Source: SIAJ01 sp963773845 | GTDB taxonomy: Bacteria > Planctomycetota > Planctomycetia > Gemmatales > Gemmataceae | Reading direction: 5' to 3' | Assembly: GCA_963773845.1 (NCBI GenBank) | Contig: CAVZCU010000012.1 | Span: 1,736,001 to 1,800,000 of the forward strand | Length of the DNA stretch: 64,000 nucleotides | Shown: piece after piece, positions 27,431 to 37,075 of the stretch | Layout of the letters: the number at the start of each line of letters is the position of its first letter | How positions within the stretch are numbered: the first letter of the stretch is position 1 | The notes under the pieces: model-generated | Seen by the model: the letters and a program-made list of their open reading frames with translations, nothing else | What the model was told of the DNA's origin: nothing | Database searches by the model: none | Translations under genes and position numbers: made by a program

Positions 27431-28510
27431 ATGCGACTCTCGACCCTGATCGTCCTGATCGCTTGTTCGGCAGCGTTCGCCGCTGAGCCGGACAAGGACG
27501 GCTTCGTGCCGATGTTCAACGGCAAGGACCTGACCGGCTGGAAGTACGTCAACACGCCGAAGTCGACGTTCTACGTGAAGGATGGCATGATCATCACCAC
27601 GGGTCACCCCACCGGCTATCTGCGGACACCCAAGCAATACGAGAATTTCATTGCTGAGTTCGACTGGATGCACATTCCGAACAAGCCGGGCGCCGTCGGC
27701 AACAGCGGCTTTTTCGTCTGGGCCGATCCGATTCCCGCCGTTGGCACCGGCTACACTCGCGGCATCGAAGTGCAAGTGCTCGTCAATCTGACATACAAGA
27801 ACAAGAAGGGCGAAATCACGGCGACGAGTCAGGGGGACCTGTTCAGCATTTGGGGCGCAACATGTGTTCCCGATCGACCGCATCCGGACGGCTGGGCCCG
27901 CTGTTTGCCGAAGGAAAATCACTGCAAGGGCGAGGGCGAATGGAATCACTACCGTGTCGAGGGGAATGATGGTCGCCTGACCTTGGCGGTCAACGGCCAC
28001 GAGGTGTCCGGCGTGAGCAAGTGCAATCCGCGAAAAGGCTACCTGGCTCTGGAATCCGAAGGCTCGGAGTGTCGGTTCAAGAATCTGAAGATCAAGGAAT
28101 TGCCTAGCACTAATCCGAAGGCGGAGGAAGTGGCGAACGAGGATATCGGGCAAAAGGCTCTGTTCAATGGAGCGAATCTGGATGGACTAAAGACTGAGGA
28201 GGGCGCCTGGAAGGCTACTGGCGGGCGACTGATCGCGACTGGCAAAGCGGACCTGATGACGGTTAAGGAATTCGGCCCATGCGAGTTGATCTTCGATTAT
28301 AAGCTGCCGGCCAAGGCAAAAAACGCCGAGGTCCGAGCGTCCGTCGGCGGGCTGCCGGGACTGCCCAATGCCCCTGGAGGAAAGCCGGGCGCCTGGCAGC
28401 GACAGAAGCTGTCGGCCGAGAAGGGAGCGGTCAAGGACTCGGCGCCGATCGTGATCAACGCGACGGAGGGCGTAGAGATCATGAACCTCTATGTGCGCGA
28501 GTTGAAGTGA
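27431..28510 (+). CDS. DUF1080 (3-keto-disaccharide hydrolase-like) secreted protein
   Basis: 359 residues with a signal peptide (MRLSTLIVLIACSAAFA). The DUF1080 beta-jelly-roll spans about 25-215: FVPMFNGKDLTGWKY, NFIAEFDWM, NSGFFVWADP, GIEVQVL, EWNHYRVEGNDGRLTLAVNG and GYLALESEG. The domain was linked to 3-keto-glycoside hydrolases and lectin-like glucanases. A second, weaker repeat (KALFNGANLDGLKTEEG onwards) is shorter and may be a degenerate copy. GGAG precedes the start. Clusters with the DUF1501/DUF1553 pair, fitting carbohydrate breakdown. Confidence 0.85.
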   Translation: MRLSTLIVLIACSAAFAAEPDKDGFVPMFNGKDLTGWKYVNTPKSTFYVKDGMIITTGHPTGYLRTPKQYENFIAEFDWMHIPNKPGAVGNSGFFVWADPIPAVGTGYTRGIEVQVLVNLTYKNKKGEITATSQGDLFSIWGATCVPDRPHPDGWARCLPKENHCKGEGEWNHYRVEGNDGRLTLAVNGHEVSGVSKCNPRKGYLALESEGSECRFKNLKIKELPSTNPKAEEVANEDIGQKALFNGANLDGLKTEEGAWKATGGRLIATGKADLMTVKEFGPCELIFDYKLPAKAKNAEVRASVGGLPGLPNAPGGKPGAWQRQKLSAEKGAVKDSAPIVINATEGVEIMNLYVRELK

Positions 28511-28577
28511 CGTTTTGGAGGCGACGCAAGGCCGGCTATGATGGTGGATGAAGACTGCTGCAAGCGGAGAAGACGAC

Positions 28578-28853
28578 ATGTCTGCAAGTACTTTGGATCA
28601 CGATGCGGCCGTGCCGCCCGAACTGATGCATGCGGTGTTGAGTTTGCCGCTGCGAGCTCGAGCCAAGTTCGCGACCGCCTTGTTAGAGAGTCTCGACGAA
28701 CCGGCGGAAGAACCAGAAGTTGTTCGTCAAGCCTGGCAGGCTGAGATCGCCCGCAGGATTGAGGACTTCCGGACCGGCAAGGTTAAGACTGTTGACGGAC
28801 ATGCGACCCTTTTGCGCCTGCGTAAGGAGTTGAGGGAGCGACATGGACTATGA
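28578..28853 (+). CDS. Addiction-module antitoxin (PF09720 type)
   Basis: 91 residues of the unstable antitoxin family that pairs with RelE/ParE toxins: LSLPLRARAKFATALLESLDEP, then EEVVRQAW-like acidic helix and ARRIEDFRTGKVKTVDG. The start ATG 28578 has GGAG eleven bases upstream; an upstream in-frame ATG is not supported. The stop TGA overlaps the toxin's ATG (ATGA). Presumably neutralises the toxin and autoregulates the pair. Confidence 0.85.
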   Translation: MSASTLDHDAAVPPELMHAVLSLPLRARAKFATALLESLDEPAEEPEVVRQAWQAEIARRIEDFRTGKVKTVDGHATLLRLRKELRERHGL

Positions 28854-29155
28854 TGCTCACTTATTATCCAGCGGCGAATGAGGAGTTGGAGCACGCCATT
28901 CGCGATTATGAGGCAGTCGATCCTGAGCTTGCGGACGCCCTAATCGATGCGATTTTGGCTGCGGAATCGGAAATCGAAGAGGCACCGTTTCGCTTCGCCC
29001 TCTCGGAGGACGCACCCATTGGATTCTCCGTGCATGACCGCAGTCTTCAGAAGTTCAAGTTTCGATTGATCTATGTAGTAGAAGGTGACGAGATTCTCGT
29101 GCTCGCCTTTGCGCATCTTCATCGGCAGCCCGGATATTGGCATGAACGCCTGTAA
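28850..29155 (+). CDS. RelE/ParE-family toxin
   Basis: 101 residues with the ParE/RelE fold pattern: EELEHAIRDYEAVDPELADALIDAI, then FRLIYVVEGDEILVLAFAHLHRQPGYW. Members either block ribosomes or poison gyrase; the lack of the RelE catalytic Arg/Lys set cannot be judged by eye. Translation is coupled to the antitoxin by a four-base overlap. The pair is inserted between the DUF1080 gene and a DUF1501 gene. Confidence 0.85.
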   Translation: MMLTYYPAANEELEHAIRDYEAVDPELADALIDAILAAESEIEEAPFRFALSEDAPIGFSVHDRSLQKFKFRLIYVVEGDEILVLAFAHLHRQPGYWHERL

Positions 29156-29183
29156 AAGTGAGCTTCTTTGTTGAGGACGCGGT

Positions 29184-30603
29184 ATGACAGCGAGTGACCA
29201 CACGATTGATGTTCGGCAGGCACTTACCCGCCGCTGGTTCTTCCGCGATTGCGCCGTTGGCCTCGGCTCGATGGCGCTCGCTTCGCTGCTTGGCGAGTCC
29301 GCGAGCAGCGCACCTGCGGACCCAATGGCGCCGAAGAAGCCGCCGCTGCCGGCCAAGGCGAAGGCCGTCATTTACTTGTTCATGGCTGGCGATCCCAGTC
29401 ACTTGGAGCTATTCGATTACAAGCCGCAACTGGCGAAGTTCGACGGCAAGCTGCCGCCCAAGGATCTGATCAAGAATTATCGGGCCGCGTTCATCAACCC
29501 CAGCTCGACGTTCCTTGGCCCGAAGTTCAAATTCGCCAAGCATGGCAAATGCGGGGCGGAGCTGGGCGAATTGCTGCCGCACCTGGGAAGAGTGGTCGAC
29601 GACATCGCCATCGTCAAGTCGATGGTCACCGATGCGTTTAACCACGCGCCGGCCCAGATTCTGATGAATACGGGCTCGCAACTCTTCGGCCGGCCGTCGA
29701 TGGGATCTTGGACAACGTACGGTCTTGGCAGCGAATCGAAGGACCTGCCGGGCTTCGTCGTATTTTCCTCTGGTCTCAAGGGGCCGAGCGGCGGGCAGTC
29801 CAATTGGGGTTCGGGCTTTTTGCCGACCGTGCACAATGGCGTGCTGTTTCGTTCCGCAGGCGATCCGGTGCTGTTTCTCTCCAATCCCGCAGGCATCGAC
29901 GCCAAGACACAACGGCATTCGCTGGACGCCATCAAGGCGCTCAACGAAAAGCGGCTCGGCGTCACCGGCGACCCCGAAATTGCCACGCGGATCAGTTCGT
30001 TCGAGATGGCTTATCGGATGCAGTCAAGCACCGGAACTCATGGACCTTTCCAAGGAATCGAAGAAGACGCTCGACATGTATGGGGCCGAGCCGGGCAAGC
30101 CGTCGTTCGCCAACAATTGTCTATTGGCTCGGCGATTGGTCGAGCGCGGCGTTCGCTTTGTGCAGCTCTTCCACGAGGCGTGGGATCATCACGGCGGATT
30201 GACCAACGGGCTCAAGAGCGAATGCAAAAAGACGGATCAACCAGCGGCCGCCCTGATCCGTGACTTGAAACAACGCGGTCTGCTCGATTCGACGCTCGTC
30301 ATCTGGGGCGGTGAATTCGGCCGCACGCCGATGGTTCAGGGCGGCAACGACGGCCGCGACCATCACCCGAATTGCTTCACCATGTGGCTGGCCGGCGGTG
30401 GCATCAAACCCGGAATCACGCTCGGCCAATCGGATGAGTTCGGCTTCAACGCGACCGAAGATCGCGTTCACGTACACGATCTGCACGCGACCATTCTGCA
30501 GCTTTTGGGTTTCGATCACACCAAGTTGACGTTCCGGTTCCAGGGACGCGATTACCGCCTCACCGATGTGTACGGAGAAGTGGTGAAGAAACTCCTTGCC
30601 TGA
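29184..30603 (+). pseudogene. DUF1501 family protein, single frameshift
   Basis: A complete DUF1501 protein if one frameshift is repaired. Frame one runs from ATG 29184 through a twin-arginine-like leader (TRRWFFRDCAVGLGSMAL), FMAGDPSHLELFDYKP, NTGSQLFGRPSMGSW and ends its homology at SFEMAYRMQ. Frame two continues at APELMDLSKESKKTLDMYG, CLLARRLVERGVRFVQLF, GGEFGRTPM, GRDHHPNCF and HATILQLLGFDH. The shift lies at about 30021-30030 (one base too many or two too few). As written the protein loses its second half. No DUF1553 gene adjoins it. Confidence 0.85.
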
Positions 30604-30715
30604 GGCCATGTCTCGATCAACGAATTGAGGAGTAGGAGGTGGCTGGAAGTTGCTTCCAGTTTTGCCTCCTGCTCCTCGCCGCCAATCGCCACTGCGATTG
30701 GACTCACCCGATTAA

Positions 30716-31054
30716 CTACCACGACCAGTAAGCGTAATTCGACGCCGGATAGGAATACGACGCCCTGTAGCCGTAGCTATATGGGTAAGAGTAATAGCTC
30801 GGATACGAGTAGGAATACGTCGGGTAGGAATAGTAGCTCGGATACGAGTAATACCCGTAGCTCGGGTAGCTATAGTACCGGCTCGTATATGGGCTCGAAT
30901 AGTAGCTGTAGCTGTAGGGCCCGTAGTAAGCGCTGTACGACGGATAGCCCCAGTTCCCGTAACCGACCCGGAAACCAAATCCTTGGGCCGATGCAACATT
31001 GGCCGTTGTGAGCAACATCAAAAACGCGGCGATCGAAAGGAATAGGCGCCTCAT
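30716..31054 (-). CDS. Secreted Tyr/Ser/Pro-rich repetitive protein
   Basis: 112 residues. Signal peptide MRRLFLSIAAFLMLLTTANVASA, then a low-complexity mature part built of irregular SYPSYYS and YSYPSYG units; Tyr and Ser make up well over half of it. Such Tyr-rich chains can self-associate or be cross-linked (dityrosine) and occur in surface or matrix proteins. The start at 31054 is set by GAGGAGG seven bases upstream. No catalytic function is likely. Confidence 0.75.
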   Translation of the reverse strand: MRRLFLSIAAFLMLLTTANVASAQGFGFRVGYGNWGYPSYSAYYGPYSYSYYSSPYTSRYYSYPSYGYYSYPSYYSYPTYSYSYPSYYSYPYSYGYRASYSYPASNYAYWSW

Positions 31055-31165
31055 TACGCACCTCCTCATTGTTCAGGCGAAACCCGGGAACGCTCCGCCC
31101 GTTTCGCCGAGCGGCCGAACCCCGAAATACCAACGAGATTGTCGTGCAATTCGCGCACCCAGCGG

Positions 31166-32590
31166 TCAGGCAAGAATGGGCCGAATCACGTGCCCGTGAA
31201 CATCCGTTAATCGGCGATTGCTGCCGTTGTGTCGGAATGTGAGTCGCTCGTGATCAATGCCAAAGAGGTGCAAGATCGTGGCATGCACGTCGTAGGTCTC
31301 AACCGATTTGTTTCCATGCCAGGACCACTCGTCGCTTTCCCCGTGGGCGATACCGCCCATAACGCCCGCGCCGGCAATCCACTGGACCATCGTGCCGCCA
31401 TTGTGATCGCGGCCATCGGCCCCTTGGCTGAAGGGATTGCGGCCGAACTCCGTGCTCCACACGACGAGCGTGTCTTCGAGTAAGCCACGCTGTTTCAAGT
31501 CCGATAGCAAGGCGGCAATGGGCTTGTCCACCGAGCTGGCGATGGCTGGCAATTCGGTCTTGATGTTCGAGTGGTTGTCCCAATTCTTCGAAGGCCCGCC
31601 GGCGCCGCTCCAAACCTGGACGAAGCGCACGCCGCGTTCGATCAGTCGCCGAGCCGTCAAACATTGCCGGCCAAAAGTGGCGGTCGCGGGCGCTTCGATG
31701 CCATACAAATCTCGCACGGCGACCGTCTCACGCGACAAGTCGAGCGCCTCCGGCGCCGCGAGTTGCATCTTGGCGGCCAGCTCATAGGCGGCGATTCGCG
31801 CTTCGAGACGGTTGTCGCCCGCATGAAGTTCCGCATGTTCGCGGTTCATTTCGCCAAGCAACTCGCGACCGATTGTTTCGCTCTCGGGGGTGATGTACTT
31901 TGCGGTGGCTGGCGGCTCCAGATCGGCGATTGGCACGGGGTTCGTCGGATGGATGATCGTCCCCTGATGTTGCACCGGCAAGAACCCCGACGAGAAATTG
32001 CCCTGGGCGTTGTACGGCAGGCCGCGCGGGTCCGGCAGCACAACGAACGTCGGCAAGTTATCGGTCAACCGGCCGAGCCCGTAAGAGAGCCAGGCGCCCA
32101 TGCATGGAAAGCCGGGCAATACGAAGCCGGAATTCATCAGATAGCTTGCGGGGCCGTGCACGTTCGTCTTCGATTTGATCGACATCAAGAACGCCATCTC
32201 ATCGACGTGCGTGGCGATATTCGGAAACACGGAGCTGACCCAGCGGCCGCACTGCCCATGTTGTTTGAAAGGGAAGGGCGACTGCATCACATTTCCCGGC
32301 ACCGACGTGACCGCTTCGACGTGGACTCCCTTGCCCGGATTGAATTTTTGTCCATCGCGTTTGTAGAGTTCCGGTTTGTAATCGAACGTGTCCATCTGGC
32401 TAGCGCCGCCATTCATGAAGAGCTGAATAATGCGACGAGCCTTGGCGCGATGATGGAGGCCGCCGTTAAACTCGGGGCGCGATTCGGCGCTGGCATCGGT
32501 TGCGAGCAGATGCGCGAGTGCGAGGCCGCCGAAGCCGTTGGCGAGCGAAAGAAGAGCTTGACGACGATTAATCGAATTGGCGGCCTTCAT
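31166..32590 (-). CDS. DUF1501 family protein
   Basis: 474 residues with a twin-arginine leader (NRRQALLSLANGFGGLAL). Blocks as in the other copies: FMNGGASQMDTFDYKP, NSGFVLPGFPCMGAW, VVLPDPRGLP, CLTARRLIERGVRFVQVW, STEFGRNPFSQG, GRDHNGGT and VHATILHLFGIDH. AGAGGTGG precedes the start. It lies downstream of a DUF1549/DUF1553 gene on the same strand, so the order in this pair is the reverse of the pair at 22.6-27.3 kb. Confidence 0.9.
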   Translation of the reverse strand: MKAANSINRRQALLSLANGFGGLALAHLLATDASAESRPEFNGGLHHRAKARRIIQLFMNGGASQMDTFDYKPELYKRDGQKFNPGKGVHVEAVTSVPGNVMQSPFPFKQHGQCGRWVSSVFPNIATHVDEMAFLMSIKSKTNVHGPASYLMNSGFVLPGFPCMGAWLSYGLGRLTDNLPTFVVLPDPRGLPYNAQGNFSSGFLPVQHQGTIIHPTNPVPIADLEPPATAKYITPESETIGRELLGEMNREHAELHAGDNRLEARIAAYELAAKMQLAAPEALDLSRETVAVRDLYGIEAPATATFGRQCLTARRLIERGVRFVQVWSGAGGPSKNWDNHSNIKTELPAIASSVDKPIAALLSDLKQRGLLEDTLVVWSTEFGRNPFSQGADGRDHNGGTMVQWIAGAGVMGGIAHGESDEWSWHGNKSVETYDVHATILHLFGIDHERLTFRHNGSNRRLTDVHGHVIRPILA

Positions 32591-32613
32591 TCAACCACCT
32601 CTTTGCAACACTA

Positions 32614-32710
32614 GGCGAGCGGAGCGGCGTAAGCCGCCCGATGATTGAGATAGCGCGACGTCGCTGTCGGACGATGTCATCATCGGGCGGCTTACGCCGC
32701 TCCGCTCGCC
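32614..32710. repeat. Perfect 32-bp inverted repeat
   Basis: Arms 32614-32645 and 32679-32710 are exact reverse complements with a 33-base spacer. It fills the gap between the DUF1553 stop and the DUF1501 start, so a transcript crossing both genes would fold here. Confidence 0.92.
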
Positions 32711-32715
32711 ATGGG

Positions 32716-35700
32716 TCATTCCACGAACAAAAACTCATTGCAATTAAACAACAGCCGGCAGGCGTTTGGCAGGCCATATTTTTCCGCGTAATCCGCCAAC
32801 CGCTTCGTTTCGGCCTTCGATGGCGCTCGACCCAGCGCCAACTCGTACGCGCGGGCAATCTGTCCGGCCCGATCCTTCCGTTCTCTTTGCAATCGCTCCG
32901 CGAAATGTTCCGCATAGTGTACGGTGAAGCGATCGTTCATCATCGCCAGCGCTTGCAATGCCGTCACGGAAGACGCACGCACGGGAGTGAACTGCGACGC
33001 GTCCGGGCAATCGAGCGCCTCGTAGAACGGGTCGGGCAGTGTGCGGAAGATGAAGCGATAGACGCTGCGTCGACGGGCGGCTGGGCTGTCCATATCGAAC
33101 TTGTCGTACATCACGGTCGGCGTGACATGAACGCCCGGTCCAAGTGTGAAATGTCTTGCCGATGGACCGCCCATTCGGTCGTCGAGCGTGCCGGTGATCA
33201 GCAAGATCGCGTCGCGCACCGACTCGGCATCGAGCCGCGTACGGTTCATGCGCCAGAGGTAGGCGTTGTCGGTATCGACCTTGGCGTATTCGGCGTTGTG
33301 TGTTGATGATTGCCGGTATGTTTCGCTGGTCACGATTAATCGATGCAGATCCTTGAACGAGCCGCCACGGTTCCGGAACCAGACGGCGAGCCAATCGAGC
33401 AATTCTGGATGAGTCGGCAACGCGCCCATGATGCCAAAATCGTTGGGCGTCGCGACGATCCCCCGGCCGAAATGATAATGCCAGACGCGATTGACGATCG
33501 ATCGCCAGGTGAGCATGTTGTCGGGATCGGTGAGCCAGCGCGCGAGAGCCGCGCGGCGTTCGCCTTCGTTGCCAAGGCGGGCAATCGTCAGCGGTTTGGG
33601 CCCCTTCACGCATGAGAGTGCGCCGGGCACTGCCGGTTCGCCTGGCATGGTGACCTCGCCGCGTTTCAACACGTAGACGGGGCGGGGCCCTTTCGGCGGC
33701 TTGAAGCTGCCGATCGTCTGAAAATCGCTAGCGGCCGCGTACACCATTTGCGATTTCGGCACCGCGGCCATTCTCGCTTCCAGATGTTCCAGCAGGACAT
33801 GCCGAGCAAGATCCTTGCGTTGAGGGTCGCTTCGCCTTTCCAAAGGAATCGCCAGAATGGCCGCGATCTCGGGTGGAATTGGGCTGGCCGTGAGCGCCGG
33901 ATTCGCATCGCTTGTTCCGCTCAAGCGCGCCCGGCCGATGAGGTGCCCGCCGCCGTGGAGTTGGTCGAGTTCAATGGTGATCGGCAAATTCGCCGGGATC
34001 GGTTGCTTCAAGACAAACATCGCTTCGTGCGATTTGCCGACGGCGGGATAGATGCCCCAGGCCGTTGCGGGATTGCCATCGATTGCTCGTGAAATGTCCC
34101 AGCCGGCCTGATTGAAATCGGCCGTCGCCGACGTGATCGTGATCGGCGTGTTGCCGGCTTTCACTCGCACCTCCGAAAGGTGCAGGTTGCCGTTGTCCTG
34201 CCGGCCGGGTCCTCGGTGCGGCAGGGATGGGTCCGCAAGCACTTCGAGCCGAATCGCGGAGATTGACTGCTCGCTTGTGGCCGTGAACGTGTACGTGTCC
34301 TTTTCGGGCCGAGTGCCGGTGAAGCGGATTGAACCATCGTCCTCGGGTTCAGTCTTCGACGACTTCGCCGTTGCTTGCACCTTCAGCACTTTCCAATGCG
34401 AGATGCGCGAGGCCGCTACTTTTTCCCACTCTTTGACCGCGGGTCGGGCGGCGACGACATCGAATCGGCCGGCGAGAACGTCGGCCTTCTGGGCGAGCAG
34501 TTCGCGGCGAGTTTTCGCCACGGCTGGGTCGGGATCATATGTTCGATTCGCTCGTTCCACGCCGGCGAAGACCGCTTGCAGGCCGTAGTACTCGCGTTGC
34601 GGGATTGGGTCGAACTTGTGATCGTGGCAACGGGCACAGTGAATGGACGTGCTCTGAATGGCCGTGAAAACGGTGGTGATGATGTCATCACGATCGATGT
34701 ATTGGGCTTTCTTCTTGTCGATCGTGTCGTCACGGATGTCTTTTTCGGAACTTTCGTCCCACGGGCCGGCGGCGAGGAAGCCGAGCGCGGTAATCGCTGT
34801 TGGATCGTCCGGGAACATGACGTCGCCGGCGATCTGCTCCTGCACGAACCGGGCGTAAGGCTTGTCGACGTTGAGCGAGCGAATCAGGTAGTCGCGATAG
34901 GGCCAGGCGTTTTCGCGGATGGCGTCCTGATCGTGCCCATGCGTCTCGGCGAAGTGAGCGATGTCCATCCAGTGTCGGGCCCAGGCATCGCCATATCGCG
35001 GCGAAGCGAGCAGGCGATTCACGAGGCGCTCGTAAGCATCCGGCGAAGAGTCATGGACGAATGCGTTGATCTCTTCTGGCGTTGGCGGCAGACCGTGCAG
35101 GTCGAATGTCAATCGACGAACCAACGTTCGTTTATCGGCTGGTTGCGATGGAGCGAAGTGTTTCTCTGCGAGCTTGGCACGAACAAAGGCATCGATCGGA
35201 TTAAGGCCGGTTGCTTTCGGGATTGCAGGACGAATCAGCGGACGCAGCGACCAGTGATCCTTTTCGCTCGAAGGCCATTTGGCCCCCTGGTCGATCCACG
35301 CCTTGAGAATCGCGATCTGCCCCGCCGCTAGCGGCGTAGCGCCGAGCGGCATGCGCTCATCGTCGTCTTTCGTGATAACTAGTTGAAAGAGCTTGCTCTC
35401 GGCACTGAAGCCCGGCTTGATGATTTTGGACAACAGAGCATCCGGCCGGCGATCGAGCCGGAGGCCCGCCTTCTGCTTCTTGTCGCCGTGACAGGAGACG
35501 CAGTGGGTGCTGAAGATCGGTCGGATGTCGCGGAGGAAGTCGACCTTGCGAGGCTCAGCAGCCGTGGAAGGGGCCGCGAATACCGAGAATGCGAGGGCGC
35601 AAAAAGGCGACTTGTAGGACGGATTTGCAATCCGTCCTACGCCTCTGGGCCGAGGAGCAAGAATCGGTTTCTGCGGCGACAACGTGCGACATTCTGCGAC

Positions 35701-35754
35701 ACTCGGGGCGAAATATCTTTGCGAACAGTGGCAAATGGTGTCAATTGGAGTCAT
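32716..35754 (-). CDS. PSCyt1-DUF1549-DUF1553 protein
   Basis: About 1012 residues as read. Cytochrome-like domain with CVSCH and ERMPLGATPL, DUF1549 (PIDAFVRAKLAEKHF through AWARHWMDIAHFAETHG, with CARCHDHKFDPI), middle insert, and DUF1553 (LARWLTDPDNMLTWRSIVNRVWH through SSVTALQALAMMND). The signal-like stretch FCALAFSVFAAPSTAA lies about 50 residues in, behind a segment translated from a palindrome (35614-35640). No closer start codon with a ribosome binding site was found, so the true N-terminus is doubtful and export may be impaired. Precedes the DUF1501 gene. Confidence 0.87.
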   Translation of the reverse strand: MTPIDTICHCSQRYFAPSVAECRTLSPQKPILAPRPRGVGRIANPSYKSPFCALAFSVFAAPSTAAEPRKVDFLRDIRPIFSTHCVSCHGDKKQKAGLRLDRRPDALLSKIIKPGFSAESKLFQLVITKDDDERMPLGATPLAAGQIAILKAWIDQGAKWPSSEKDHWSLRPLIRPAIPKATGLNPIDAFVRAKLAEKHFAPSQPADKRTLVRRLTFDLHGLPPTPEEINAFVHDSSPDAYERLVNRLLASPRYGDAWARHWMDIAHFAETHGHDQDAIRENAWPYRDYLIRSLNVDKPYARFVQEQIAGDVMFPDDPTAITALGFLAAGPWDESSEKDIRDDTIDKKKAQYIDRDDIITTVFTAIQSTSIHCARCHDHKFDPIPQREYYGLQAVFAGVERANRTYDPDPAVAKTRRELLAQKADVLAGRFDVVAARPAVKEWEKVAASRISHWKVLKVQATAKSSKTEPEDDGSIRFTGTRPEKDTYTFTATSEQSISAIRLEVLADPSLPHRGPGRQDNGNLHLSEVRVKAGNTPITITSATADFNQAGWDISRAIDGNPATAWGIYPAVGKSHEAMFVLKQPIPANLPITIELDQLHGGGHLIGRARLSGTSDANPALTASPIPPEIAAILAIPLERRSDPQRKDLARHVLLEHLEARMAAVPKSQMVYAAASDFQTIGSFKPPKGPRPVYVLKRGEVTMPGEPAVPGALSCVKGPKPLTIARLGNEGERRAALARWLTDPDNMLTWRSIVNRVWHYHFGRGIVATPNDFGIMGALPTHPELLDWLAVWFRNRGGSFKDLHRLIVTSETYRQSSTHNAEYAKVDTDNAYLWRMNRTRLDAESVRDAILLITGTLDDRMGGPSARHFTLGPGVHVTPTVMYDKFDMDSPAARRRSVYRFIFRTLPDPFYEALDCPDASQFTPVRASSVTALQALAMMNDRFTVHYAEHFAERLQRERKDRAGQIARAYELALGRAPSKAETKRLADYAEKYGLPNACRLLFNCNEFLFVE
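35614..35640. repeat. Palindrome inside a coding region
   Basis: 12-bp perfect arms GTAGGACGGATT / AATCCGTCCTAC with a 3-base loop. Read in frame on the minus strand it adds VGRIANPSY to the N-terminal part of the DUF1553 protein, just before its signal-like helix. Confidence 0.85.
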
Positions 35755-35956
35755 TCTAGCGGATGGCTGAGCAATCGTGACCCGTCCTCTCGAAGATCAG
35801 ATATTGCGGTGCAGAATGGGAAAGGGCCGGTAACGAATCAACAGTTTATCATGTAGATGACCTGGTCCTGCGCACAAAGAGTGCGTCATTTGAGGTGACG
35901 CCTACCACGCAAATGAAAAACTGTGGACTTGACACCCATTGCACGCTCGAAACTTA

Positions 35957-37075
35957 TTACTCGGGCGAGATATTCTCGAGGGCCTGTCTTCGCATCGGAT
36001 GATCGAGCCTTCTCATCACCTTCGCCTCGATCTGGCCGACTCGTTGCGGCGAGATCTTAAAGATCCTCCCGCACTCCGACGGAGTATAGCTGTAGCCATC
36101 GCCCAATCCCGAACGCAACTTGAATATTTCGCGCTCGCGGTAGGTCAATGTCCTTAAGACGTCTTCGAGCTTCTCTCTCCATTCGGCTTGTTGTTCGGGC
36201 GACAACTTTTCAAATCTCTGTTCATGGTGTCCAATACAGTAGCGTGAAAACAGGTACCGTTGAGCGTAGCAATCGTGCACGGCGCACGAAATGGCGGGCT
36301 TCCGTTCAATCTCGAATTCCAACTCAGCTTCAACCTCGTCGTCTGTTCGTTGCTGTAGCGCTTCTTCAATTACAGTTGCAGAAGGAACCGACGCCTTCTC
36401 ATTACTCTTGAAGGACGTCATGACCTGTTCCAGGGAGATGCAGTACTCAGTGGCGGCTGGAAGGTCATCCTTGTGAAGGGGATGGATAATGTGTCTTTCT
36501 TTTGCCAAGAGTCCGAAATCCGAGACATTTTCCGAACAGAAGTAAAGCTCGTGGTCGTCCTTTGTTGCAAGTTTCGAAAAGAAGTCTGCGACAGATTCAA
36601 GAATGCACGCATCTGAGTGGGCAGAGTTCTCCGGTTTAGGCATTCGGCCAGCGATCAATCGCCTGCGACCGCGAAAGTTTATTTCTTCCGTAAACGGTAG
36701 AATGACAACCCTTTCGGAGCCGAGCAGGCTCTGAACGCTATCATAGCGCTCCTTCGCGGCAGCAACTTTCTTTGATTTTTGGTCAGCTAAGAAGTCACGC
36801 AATGACTGTTGTACATCAAGAATCTCCGACCAGAATTGTTTTGTTAAAAGTGAGGCGAGTTCCTTCTCCATTTTTCCGATCTCGACCTCGACTTTCTCGT
36901 GAAAGGATCGCCAGTTTTTTCCAATTTCCAGTTGCACAACTTCAGGCAGCAAAAGCGTCACCTTTGAGCTATTGACAAGGTCGCAAAGATGCTGGAGGTG
37001 CGCAATCTCACACCCGGGCTTTCCCTGGGAAATGACACGCACCCAGATATTGGTGTCAATGAGCAAGTATTTCAT
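35957..37075 (-). CDS. PIN-domain protein fused to zinc motif and sigma-70 region 4
   Basis: 372 residues. Residues 1-215 are a PIN-like ribonuclease domain (DUF4935 type): LLIDTNIW with Asp7, PEVVQLEIGKNW with Glu45/Glu50, HSDACILES with Asp155 and ENVSDF with Asp186, the usual acidic metal ligands. Residues 264-284 carry a compact C-x4-C-x10-C-x2-HH zinc motif. Residues about 302-363 match sigma-70 region 4 (LTYREREIFKLRSGLGDG, then QRVGQIEAKVMRRLDHP), the part that reads -35 elements and touches the beta flap; regions 2 and 3 are absent. The layout suggests a nuclease tethered to promoter DNA or RNA polymerase. Follows a DUF433 gene, 126 bases apart. Confidence 0.82.
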   Translation of the reverse strand: MKYLLIDTNIWVRVISQGKPGCEIAHLQHLCDLVNSSKVTLLLPEVVQLEIGKNWRSFHEKVEVEIGKMEKELASLLTKQFWSEILDVQQSLRDFLADQKSKKVAAAKERYDSVQSLLGSERVVILPFTEEINFRGRRRLIAGRMPKPENSAHSDACILESVADFFSKLATKDDHELYFCSENVSDFGLLAKERHIIHPLHKDDLPAATEYCISLEQVMTSFKSNEKASVPSATVIEEALQQRTDDEVEAELEFEIERKPAISCAVHDCYAQRYLFSRYCIGHHEQRFEKLSPEQQAEWREKLEDVLRTLTYREREIFKLRSGLGDGYSYTPSECGRIFKISPQRVGQIEAKVMRRLDHPMRRQALENISPE

